5,242 nt of DNA from Bacteroidota bacterium (GTDB taxonomy: Bacteria > Bacteroidota > Bacteroidia > J057): contig RDXT01000360.1 of assembly GCA_004292985.1 (NCBI GenBank), forward strand, positions 1-5,242, given 5' to 3'. The notes below the pieces were generated by a model, which ran no database searches, had not been told where the DNA came from, and worked only from the letters and a program-made list of their open reading frames with translations. Positions 1 through 5,135 of this stretch are shown piece by piece; position 1 is the first letter of the stretch, and each line of letters begins with the position of its first letter. A program made the position numbers and the translations under genes.

Positions 1-353
1 CGCTTGTTACCCAGCTCCAGGCTGCCCGTCGCAGCAACTGGATTGACCTGCACAACCTGCGCATCATTAAATATGGCAGCACCCTGCACTTAGACTGTCA
101 CATGACGGTACCCTGGTACCTGAACGTGCACCAGGCGCATGATGAAATCGAGGCCCTGGCCACCAAAGTCCGGGAAAATTTTGGCGAAAGCGTGGAACTC
201 TTTGTCCATACCGACGGCTGCATGGACTTCTCCTGCAACATCTGCACAAAAGAAGACTGCACTGTGCGCAAAGCTCCCTTTGTCCGCAAAATTACCTGGA
301 CGATCGAGAATATTTCCAGCGACAGCAAGCACCGGATCACAGAGGGCGGCTGA
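1..353 (+). CDS. Cation diffusion facilitator (CDF) metal transporter, C-terminal part
   Basis: Partial gene: the reading frame is open from the left edge (first full codon at base 3) to the TGA at 351-353, giving 116 residues. It is the cytoplasmic C-terminal domain of a CDF transporter, a family that exports Zn2+ or related divalent metals from the cytoplasm in exchange for protons. The pattern HNLR (17-20), LDCHM (30-34), HQAH (43-46) and HTDG (69-72) aligns with the zinc-binding positions of the YiiP C-terminal domain (HDLR, IHLE, QAH, HQD). The membrane domain lies outside the window. An added feature is a cysteine-rich tail after HTDG, with Cys at 73, 78, 81 and 86, which could bind metal or contribute to sensing; this is inference. 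The metal specificity cannot be told without the membrane part. Confidence 0.88.
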   Translation, partial: LVTQLQAARRSNWIDLHNLRIIKYGSTLHLDCHMTVPWYLNVHQAHDEIEALATKVRENFGESVELFVHTDGCMDFSCNICTKEDCTVRKAPFVRKITWTIENISSDSKHRITEGG

Positions 354-383
354 AAAAAAGCGGGCAGAATTGTGCATTTTTTT
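353..383 (+). terminator. Weak hairpin with A-run and T-run after the CDF gene
   Basis: Seven A (353-359) followed by GC (360-361) can pair with GC (374-375) and seven T (377-383), with A376 bulged and a 12-base loop. The position just after the stop codon and the T-run suit an intrinsic terminator, possibly working in both directions. The stem is almost all A-T, and the T-run overlaps the proposed -33 box of the ddl promoter, so this is a tentative call. Confidence 0.28.
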
Positions 384-413
384 GTCCGTAGCAGCGGGGA
401 AATTGTAGTTTTG
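381..413 (+). promoter_or_regulatory. Bacteroidota-type promoter for ddl
   Basis: A -33 box TTTG (381-384) and a -7 box TAGTTTTG (406-413) are separated by 21 bases. The -7 box fits the Bacteroidota consensus TAnnTTTG exactly, and the spacing is within the known range. Transcription would start near 418-421, leaving a short leader of about a dozen bases before the ddl ATG at 433. No other gap in the window has so good a match, so this is probably the promoter of the whole ddl-to-corA operon. Confidence 0.6.
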
Positions 414-432
414 AGACATTAAGTAAGTGCAT

Positions 433-1512
433 ATGCCTACCGTAGCCCTCCTCTTTGGCGGTCAGTCGCCCGAACACGAAGTATCCATCCGCTCGGCCCG
501 CAACATCTATGCGGCCATAGACAAAAGCCGCTACCAAGTGGTGCTGGTCGGCATTGACAAAGCCGGTCGCTGGTTTCACCTGAGCGAGAGCGAGTTGCTC
601 AATCCGGAACTGCTGGTGGTCAATGGCCGCCGTCAGCTGGGCCTGATCCCGGGTGCGCGCCGCAACCAGATCGTCTATCTCGATGGCGAGGGGCATTTTC
701 CCCAGATCGAGGTGGTTTTTCCGATTACCCACGGACCCTATGGCGAAGATGGTACCCTTCAGGGCATCCTGCGGCACCTGAGCCTGCCCTTTGTGGGGCC
801 GGATGTACTGGGCTCTGCCGCCTGCATGGACAAAGACGTAACCAAGCGCCTGCTGCGCGAGGCCGATCTGCTGGTTGCGCCGTATTTGTGCTTTCATTAC
901 TTCGAAAAAGAGGCCATTGACTATGCCGGAGTGGTCAATCAGCTGGGAACACCCCTGTTTATCAAGCCTGCAAATATGGGTTCCTCGGTCGGAGTGCGTA
1001 AGGTGGAGAATAAAGCGGAGTTTGATGCCGCCATCGCCGAGGCCTTTCGTTACGACCACAAAATTCTGATCGAAGAAATGATCCTGGGCCGCGAAGTCGA
1101 ATGCGCTGTCATGGGCAACGCCATCCCCGAAGCGACCACCGTAGGCGAAGTCGTGATGGAAGAAACCGGATTTTACGATTATGAATCCAAGTACGTCAGC
1201 GCCACTGCTGCCCGCACCGACATACCGGCACTGGGCCTGGACGAAGAAATGCTGAACAAGCTGATGCTCGTGGCACGCCAGGCCTACCGTACCCTGGGCT
1301 GTGAAGGCCTTTCAAGGGTGGATATGTTTGTATGCGAAGATGGAAAGGTGTATATTAATGAGATCAATACCCTGCCCGGCTTTACCCAGATCAGCATGTA
1401 TCCCAAACTCTGGGCCGCAGCAGATGTCTCGTATCCGGAACTGCTCGACCGCCTGATTCAGTTTGCCATCGAAAGAGGCGAGCGCGAAGCCCGACTGGAA
1501 AAAAGCCTGTAA
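433..1512 (+). CDS. ddl: D-alanine--D-alanine ligase
   Basis: ATP-dependent ligase that joins two D-alanines to make the dipeptide of the peptidoglycan stem; cytoplasmic, ATP-grasp fold. At 359 residues it has the usual length. The N-terminal Rossmann-like part carries LLFGGQ and EHEVS (14-18), with E14 matching E. coli DdlB Glu15. Next come GPYGEDGT (101-108), the FIKPANMGSSVG nucleotide/phosphate loop (176-187), EEMILGREVEC (214-224), YDYESKY (248-254) and the C-terminal catalytic RVD...INEINTLPG (R296, N312). Tyr254 of the SKY motif matches DdlB Tyr216, which goes with D-Ala-D-Ala rather than D-Ala-D-Lac production; depsipeptide ligases typically have Phe here. I chose the ATG at 433. An in-frame GTG at 427 would add only Met-His. 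No Shine-Dalgarno is seen. It is probably the first gene of the operon. Confidence 0.96.
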   Translation: MPTVALLFGGQSPEHEVSIRSARNIYAAIDKSRYQVVLVGIDKAGRWFHLSESELLNPELLVVNGRRQLGLIPGARRNQIVYLDGEGHFPQIEVVFPITHGPYGEDGTLQGILRHLSLPFVGPDVLGSAACMDKDVTKRLLREADLLVAPYLCFHYFEKEAIDYAGVVNQLGTPLFIKPANMGSSVGVRKVENKAEFDAAIAEAFRYDHKILIEEMILGREVECAVMGNAIPEATTVGEVVMEETGFYDYESKYVSATAARTDIPALGLDEEMLNKLMLVARQAYRTLGCEGLSRVDMFVCEDGKVYINEINTLPGFTQISMYPKLWAAADVSYPELLDRLIQFAIERGEREARLEKSL

Positions 1513-1514
1513 AA

Positions 1515-1560
1515 CCCCTCCCCTATCCCCTTATCCCCCTATTACCCTTCTACCCCCTCC
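1515..1560. repeat. G-free C-tract array between ddl and the next gene
   Basis: The + strand contains no G from 1511 to the ATG at 1561. C-runs of 4, 4, 4, 5, 3 and 5 (starting at 1515, 1520, 1527, 1535, 1545 and 1553) are separated by T, TAT, TTAT, TATTA and TTCTA, resembling an imperfect CCCCTAT repeat. The minus strand, which is the template for these genes, therefore has six G-runs of at least three with loops of 1 to 5 bases. That meets the usual G-quadruplex pattern, and the + strand could form an i-motif. It fills the whole gap between ddl and the downstream gene. No promoter box is seen in it. Confidence 0.8.
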
Positions 1561-2079
1561 ATGCACTTCTCCAACTCAGACATCATCCGGCTGTATGGCG
1601 AGCGGTTTTTTGTGCTGCCCGGCCATAGCGAAACCGTTGAACAGGTGGCGGCGGAGCCTGTGGCGGTTCCTGCGCTGCCTGTAGTGCCTGTGGCTGAGAA
1701 AACAGCCCCGCCTGATGTTTCTTTTTTGCAGAAAGGAGCGCCTGTGGACTGGAAAATGAAACCCCAGTCGCAGATCGCCCTGATTCTCACCGATACAGAA
1801 TTTTCGGACCGCAGCAAAACCGATACCCTGAAACAGTGGCTTATCGCAGCGAAGACAGACCTTGCCCATGTGGGATTTGGGGTCATTTCGTCAGGTGAAA
1901 AAGCCTGGGATCTCACTACTTTGCCCGTGTCTGCGGCCATTATCTGGCACGACCTGCCCCTCCCGGCAGGCACCGTAACCGAAATCGCAGGCAAACGTAT
2001 CGTTCTCGCGGCCTCTGTGGCCAGCCTTACCGACCATCCGCAAAAAGCCTTATCCCTTCTTCAGCAACTTCAATCCTGA
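1561..2079 (+). CDS. Small protein of unknown function; possible DNA polymerase III psi-like protein
   Basis: A 172-residue protein that I do not firmly recognise. It has three parts: a short N-terminal segment (1-22, with DIIRLYGERFFVLPG), a low-complexity Ala/Val/Pro/Glu linker (about 24-52), and a compact C-terminal domain (about 68-170). The last opens with a hydrophobic strand (QIALILTDTEF), has a helix near 86-98, a strand AAIIWHD (125-131), and ends with KRIVLAASVASLTDHPQKA and a terminal helix. This order, and the ending in particular, resembles E. coli HolD (psi): a short chi-binding N-terminus, a variable linker, then a small alpha/beta domain whose end reads VASPALTD...A..ALWQQ. 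The match is from memory and weak. No signal peptide or membrane segment is present, so it should be cytoplasmic. It starts 48 bases after ddl and ends 5 bases before rdgB, so co-transcription is likely. G+C-rich coding and operon placement support a real gene. Confidence 0.78.
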   Translation: MHFSNSDIIRLYGERFFVLPGHSETVEQVAAEPVAVPALPVVPVAEKTAPPDVSFLQKGAPVDWKMKPQSQIALILTDTEFSDRSKTDTLKQWLIAAKTDLAHVGFGVISSGEKAWDLTTLPVSAAIIWHDLPLPAGTVTEIAGKRIVLAASVASLTDHPQKALSLLQQLQS

Positions 2080-2084
2080 TATTT

Positions 2085-2669
2085 GTGAAAACCCTGCTGT
2101 TCGGAACCAATAACCCCAACAAACTCGGGGAAATCCGCGAAATGCTGGGAGATCGCTTTCAGATTCTCAGCCCTGCCGACCTGGGCCTGGATTTCGAGGT
2201 GGACGAAACCGAAGATAGCTTTCACGGCAATGCGCTGCTGAAAGCCCGCGCCTACGCCAGTGCCGCCGGCATGCCCTGCTTTGCCGACGACAGCGGCCTC
2301 GAAACCGATGCCCTCGATGGCGCACCGGGGGTTTACTCGGCCCGCTATGCCGGACCCGGATGCAGCTATGCCGACAATGTAGAAAAACTGCTGCGCGAAA
2401 TGCAGGGCAAAACCAGGCGCGGAGCCCGCTTTCAGGCTGTGATCGCCTATATCGAAGGAGAAGAGTTCCGCTTCTTCCAGGGTACTGTCGAAGGACAGAT
2501 CACCGAAGCGCCGCGCGGAAGCAATGGCTTCGGCTATGACCCTGTGTTTCAGCCCGATGGCTACGACCGCACCTTTGCCGAAATGGGCCCCGAAGTCAAA
2601 CACAGTTTTTCGCACAGAGGAAAGGCCATCCGTGCCTTAGTCGAGTATCTCACGGCCTCTCACGCTTAA
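2085..2669 (+). CDS. rdgB: RdgB/HAM1 non-canonical purine NTP pyrophosphatase
   Basis: Cytoplasmic housecleaning enzyme that hydrolyses dITP, ITP and XTP to the monophosphate and pyrophosphate, keeping deaminated purines out of DNA and RNA. The 194 residues are the normal length. Family motifs appear in order: FGTNNPNKLGEI (6-17, the phosphate-binding N-terminus with Lys13), the FHGNALLKA helix (46-54), ADDSGLETDALDGAPGVYSARY (67-88, with the metal/catalytic Asp pair at 68-69), GSNGFGYDPVF (145-155) and SHRGKA (176-181) at the nucleobase pocket. The start is a GTG at 2085, followed directly by KTLLFGTNN. No ATG is available, and a TTG two bases earlier runs at once into TGA. It lies 5 bases after the preceding stop codon, so translation may be coupled. 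corA follows after 11 bases. Confidence 0.95.
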   Translation: MKTLLFGTNNPNKLGEIREMLGDRFQILSPADLGLDFEVDETEDSFHGNALLKARAYASAAGMPCFADDSGLETDALDGAPGVYSARYAGPGCSYADNVEKLLREMQGKTRRGARFQAVIAYIEGEEFRFFQGTVEGQITEAPRGSNGFGYDPVFQPDGYDRTFAEMGPEVKHSFSHRGKAIRALVEYLTASHA

Positions 2670-2680
2670 CCTACTGATCT

Positions 2681-3634
2681 ATGCTCCGGGTATTTTTCAT
2701 GAAAGAAGGTGAAATTGTCCGGATCAAAAATCCGGAGAACCCCAACGACCCCGCAGCAGGCAAAGTGCTGTGGGTGGACCTCCAGTCGCCGACCGGAGAA
2801 GAGCAAAAACTGGTCGAATCGGCCTTTGGCGTGGAGTTTCAGACCCCGCAGGAAACGGCAGAGATCGAGAGCAGCTCGCGCTATTACGAAGACAGCAACA
2901 GCATCGAGGCCAACAATACCTTTCTGGTGTATGAAAACCATTCTTATACCTCCAAACAGGTGTCTTTTATCCTGCGCGATGGTGTGTTGTTTACCCTCCG
3001 CGATGCCGACCTGAAGACCTTTGCCGAAACGGTGCGCCGGATGAAAAACAACACCCTCGGCCCCATCCGCGAAGGCACACAGCTCCTGCTCGGCCTCCTC
3101 GAAACCCGGATTGACTACGACGCAGACTTCGTCGAGTTTCTGACCAAACAGACCAACCTGATCAGCAAGCAGATCCTGAAACAAAAAACATTTGGCGGAG
3201 ATACCCTGCTGAATATCACAGAGTTGCAGGAAAACACCATCCTCATCCGCGAGAGCATCACCGACAAACAGCGGCTCGTTTCCTCCATGCTGCGCAGCAC
3301 CCTGATGAAGGAAGAGGACAAGGAGCGTCTGCGCATCATCCTCAAAGACGTAAACTCCCTGCTTCAGCACACCGAGTTTGGCTTCGAGCGCCTCGAATAC
3401 CTCCAGAACTCCTTCCTCGGCTTCGTCAACCTGGAGCAAAACCAGATCATCAAACTCTTTACCGTAGCCTCCGTCATCTTCATGCCCCCCACCCTTATCG
3501 CCAGCATTTACGGCATGAACTTCGACTTTATGCCCGAACTCCACTGGAAAGGCGGATATATACTCGCCATCATACTGATGATTTTATCTTCGGTCGGTAC
3601 CCTGATGTATTTTAAGCGGAGAAAGTGGCTTTGA
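2681..3634 (+). CDS. corA: CorA-family magnesium/cobalt transport protein
   Basis: Inner-membrane, pentameric Mg2+ channel of the CorA (MIT) family. Its 317 residues are the expected length. A large soluble N-terminal domain (1 to about 250) contains an alpha/beta region beginning MLRVFF, with VLWVDLQSP (29-37) typical of the family. It is followed by long charged helices (about 140-255) that build the stalk. Two membrane segments close the protein, about 257-277 and 291-310. The signature YGMNF (277-281; GMN selectivity motif 278-280) ends the first of them and is followed by the MPEL periplasmic loop. The cytoplasmic tail is FKRRKWL. I chose the ATG at 2681 rather than the in-frame ATG at 2699 because MLRVFF supplies the usual first strand. 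It is the last gene of the operon, 11 bases after rdgB. Its TGA overlaps the first unit of a heptamer repeat. Confidence 0.95.
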   Translation: MLRVFFMKEGEIVRIKNPENPNDPAAGKVLWVDLQSPTGEEQKLVESAFGVEFQTPQETAEIESSSRYYEDSNSIEANNTFLVYENHSYTSKQVSFILRDGVLFTLRDADLKTFAETVRRMKNNTLGPIREGTQLLLGLLETRIDYDADFVEFLTKQTNLISKQILKQKTFGGDTLLNITELQENTILIRESITDKQRLVSSMLRSTLMKEEDKERLRIILKDVNSLLQHTEFGFERLEYLQNSFLGFVNLEQNQIIKLFTVASVIFMPPTLIASIYGMNFDFMPELHWKGGYILAIILMILSSVGTLMYFKRRKWL

Positions 3635-3667
3635 ACAGGGAACAGGGTACAGTTTTCAGGGAACAGG
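3633..3667. repeat. GAACAGG heptamer tandem array after corA
   Basis: Five 7-base units in phase start on the second base of the corA stop codon: GAACAGG, GAACAGG, GTACAGT, TTTCAGG, GAACAGG. A partial AACAG follows at 3668-3672. Three of the units are identical. The rest of the gap to the lipoprotein gene (3673-3736) has a run of seven T (3705-3711) without a convincing stem. Confidence 0.72.
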
Positions 3668-3684
3668 AACAGCCTTTTACAGAG

Positions 3685-3718
3685 TTTACAAGCCCTCAGA
3701 GTCGTTTTTTTACTCTTG
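3685..3718 (+). promoter_or_regulatory. Possible weak promoter for the lipoprotein gene
   Basis: TACTCTTG (3711-3718) differs from the Bacteroidota -7 consensus TAnnTTTG at one of the six defined positions. A poor -33 candidate, TTTA (3685-3688), lies 22 bases upstream. The location, 19 bases before the lipoprotein ATG, is right. The change in base composition and the roughly 100-base gap after corA make a separate promoter plausible, but the boxes alone are weak. Confidence 0.25.
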
Positions 3719-3736
3719 TACAATCCTCACAAACCT

Positions 3737-4375
3737 ATGAACACCTTTCTCTCAAAACAATCCTGCCTTTTAACCCTCCTGGCCCTGCTATCTCTTTCTT
3801 TTTCAGGCTGTACGCAAAACAAAGAGCTGGTATGCAGAAACTGTGCGGTCTCTACGGATAAAAAGGTATTGCTGTCGTTTGTAAATGACTCCGCTTTCGT
3901 AGATGCCTCCATTTGGACGGATCCGCTTACCTCAGAATTTGATGTGCTTTCACTCACAGCACGGGCAGATGTAATGGATACGGTCGCTGCCCATACCCTT
4001 GATGTATGGCTCGCTGATGGCAACAAAGATTCTGTTCAGGCTTTTATTCTCTACTTTACCTACGACGAAAAACAAACATCTGCCATAGATATACAATCGC
4101 TTGATGGTTTGAGCGTGTATCGCAGCCATACCTTTTCCATGACCCATACTTTCTACCAGAAAAGCCCGGACGGCATGTGGGCTGAAATACCTGAGTTAAG
4201 CGGATATGTTAGTAGCTTTCTCTCCGAACACTTCAATGACATTCTTACCCAGGTACTTCACCTCGACAGCGGTCGGCGTGCCTATCTCATGGTTATAAAT
4301 GAAACGTATAAAAAACCTGCACTTCAGTCGCTTGACCAGGTCTCCGGGAAGATAGATGCTTATATAATGAGGTAA
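3737..4375 (+). CDS. Predicted lipoprotein of unknown function
   Basis: A 212-residue protein with no recognised domain. The start at ATG 3737 gives a standard lipoprotein signal peptide: MNTFLSKQ, a Leu-rich core (about 11-22) and a lipobox-like FSGC, with lipidated Cys25. An in-frame TTG at 3716 would only add seven residues ahead of a good signal peptide. Residues after Cys25 (TQNKE) lack an obvious acidic surface-export signal. A CRNC motif (33-36) follows closely. The remainder is soluble and fairly polar, with hydrophobic/aromatic alternation suggesting beta strands in the middle (AFILYFTY, TFSMTHTFY) and a helix-rich end. It should be anchored in the outer or inner membrane, facing the periplasm. 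Sampled 60-base rows at 3901, 4021 and 4081 have 29, 26 and 21 G+C or lower (29, 21 and 26 in order), well below its neighbours, suggesting a lineage-specific or acquired gene. It converges with the next gene. Confidence 0.82.
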   Translation: MNTFLSKQSCLLTLLALLSLSFSGCTQNKELVCRNCAVSTDKKVLLSFVNDSAFVDASIWTDPLTSEFDVLSLTARADVMDTVAAHTLDVWLADGNKDSVQAFILYFTYDEKQTSAIDIQSLDGLSVYRSHTFSMTHTFYQKSPDGMWAEIPELSGYVSSFLSEHFNDILTQVLHLDSGRRAYLMVINETYKKPALQSLDQVSGKIDAYIMR

Positions 4376-4400
4376 AAAGCACAAACCTACGTTTCCTCAG

Positions 4401-4477
4401 TCTTACCTCTCATATCTTGTATCTCGTGTCTCGTGTCTTACATCTTGCATCTTACGTCTTGTGTCTCATATCTAACC
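4401..4477. repeat. Eleven-unit TCTYRYR heptamer tandem array between convergent genes
   Basis: Eleven 7-base units run in perfect phase, each beginning TCT. The tails are TACC, CATA, TGTA, CGTG, CGTG, TACA, TGCA, TACG, TGTG, CATA and AACC. The nine central units (4408-4470) fit TCT-Y-R-Y-R at every position and vary only by C/T or A/G exchanges; the two end units are degenerate. On the minus strand the unit reads YRYRAGA. The array occupies most of the gap between the lipoprotein gene and the phosphatidyltransferase gene and runs 26 bases into the latter, supplying its stop codon. The units cannot form a strong hairpin because TCT has no AGA partner on the same strand. Confidence 0.9.
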
Positions 4478-5135
4478 AGCTCCGACCAAACGAAAACACC
4501 ACCACCCCCGTCGCACAGGCCATCACAGGGCGCATAAACGCCTCCGGCAAAAACCAGATCACACACAGACTGCCCATCAGGATTCCTGCCAGGATACGCC
4601 CCGTCTGGCTGCGCTTCTCCGGACGCTCCGGGGGTTTGAGGAAGATCAGAGTCACTACATAGACATAGCGCAGCGCCCCCGGCAGCAGCACCCAGAACTC
4701 CGGGATCAGGTCGCGGCGGATCAGCAGCCCGGCGGCCATTACAAAAAACGCATCGGTTTCTTTGTCGAAATAGGCCCCGAAAGCAGAGCTTTTATTCAGC
4801 CTGCGGGCCAGCAGCCCATCGAGGCCATCGAGGCAGAGGAAGGCAAGGGCAATCGCACCTACCGCATAGCGCGGCAGCACGGGGCAGACCAGCAGAACGC
4901 AGATACTGGCCGTGCGCAAGCCCGTAACCCAGTTGGGTGGACCGCCCCAGAAGCCGAGCGGCGCCCGGTTGGCCTGGTTGCTCACAAACAGGCCCACAAA
5001 AGAAACAGCCCCCGCCAGCGCCACAGGCCACAATTGCCTCATCATCAGACAAATACACAGCACCACAAGCAGCAAAACTGCATTTGCGGCGGCCCATTGC
5101 TCCAGTCTGCGGCGGTCTGCGACAAATTCAGCCAT
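4452..5135 (-). CDS. CDP-alcohol phosphatidyltransferase family membrane protein
   Basis: Integral membrane enzyme that transfers a phosphatidyl (or related) group from a CDP-activated lipid or alcohol to an acceptor alcohol in phospholipid synthesis. The 227-residue protein has the complete family signature DxxDGxxAR(x8)GxxxDxxxD: D103, D106, G107, A110, R111, G120, D124 and D128, all present, so it should be active with two divalent metals. PNWVTGLR (67-74) is the conserved segment before the first core helix. Hydrophobic segments lie near 74-100, 129-140, 144-167, 180-196 and 202-217. An N-terminal extension of about 66 residues adds two more (about 17-33 and 36-52). The acceptor (serine, glycerol phosphate, inositol or other) cannot be told. 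ATG at 5135 overlaps the upstream hydrolase stop codon (TAATG). The last codons and the TAA lie inside the TCTYRYR repeat array. Confidence 0.93.
   Translation of the reverse strand: MAEFVADRRRLEQWAAANAVLLLVVLCICLMMRQLWPVALAGAVSFVGLFVSNQANRAPLGFWGGPPNWVTGLRTASICVLLVCPVLPRYAVGAIALAFLCLDGLDGLLARRLNKSSAFGAYFDKETDAFFVMAAGLLIRRDLIPEFWVLLPGALRYVYVVTLIFLKPPERPEKRSQTGRILAGILMGSLCVIWFLPEAFMRPVMACATGVVVFSFGRSWLDMRHKT

Noticed and set aside
105..119. Near-palindrome GGTACC-CT-GGTACC in the CDF gene
   Set aside because: It lies inside a conserved coding segment (TVPWYL) and is explained by codon choice; it is not in a regulatory position.
337..1059. Long open frame of 240 codons on the minus strand over the start of ddl
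   Set aside because: It is the shadow of the ddl coding sequence. Its composition follows the codon pattern of ddl and it shows no domain, while the + strand protein is a complete, well-conserved ligase.
1510..1563. ddl and the following gene share one reading frame, separated by a single TAA, with an open Pro/Ser-rich stretch between; possible read-through fusion
   Set aside because: Both proteins look complete, the second has its own ATG, and the open stretch is explained by the C-rich repeat, which cannot easily contain stop codons. No read-through signal is seen.
1656..1747. Repeated GCCTGTGG words in the gene after ddl
   Set aside because: Irregularly spaced and explained by the Pro/Val/Ala-rich linker codons; not a phased tandem array.
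2666..3544. Open frame of 292 codons on the minus strand opposite corA
   Set aside because: The + strand frame is an unmistakable CorA with GMN motif and two membrane segments. The opposite frame lacks any recognisable feature.
3701..3711. Run of seven T after corA as an intrinsic terminator
   Set aside because: The preceding bases offer only a three-pair GAG/CTC stem, too weak to support a terminator.
4401..4477. CRISPR array or IS end as the source of the heptamer repeats
   Set aside because: Units are 7 bases with no spacers, and there are no inverted terminal repeats, target duplications or transposase/cas genes nearby.
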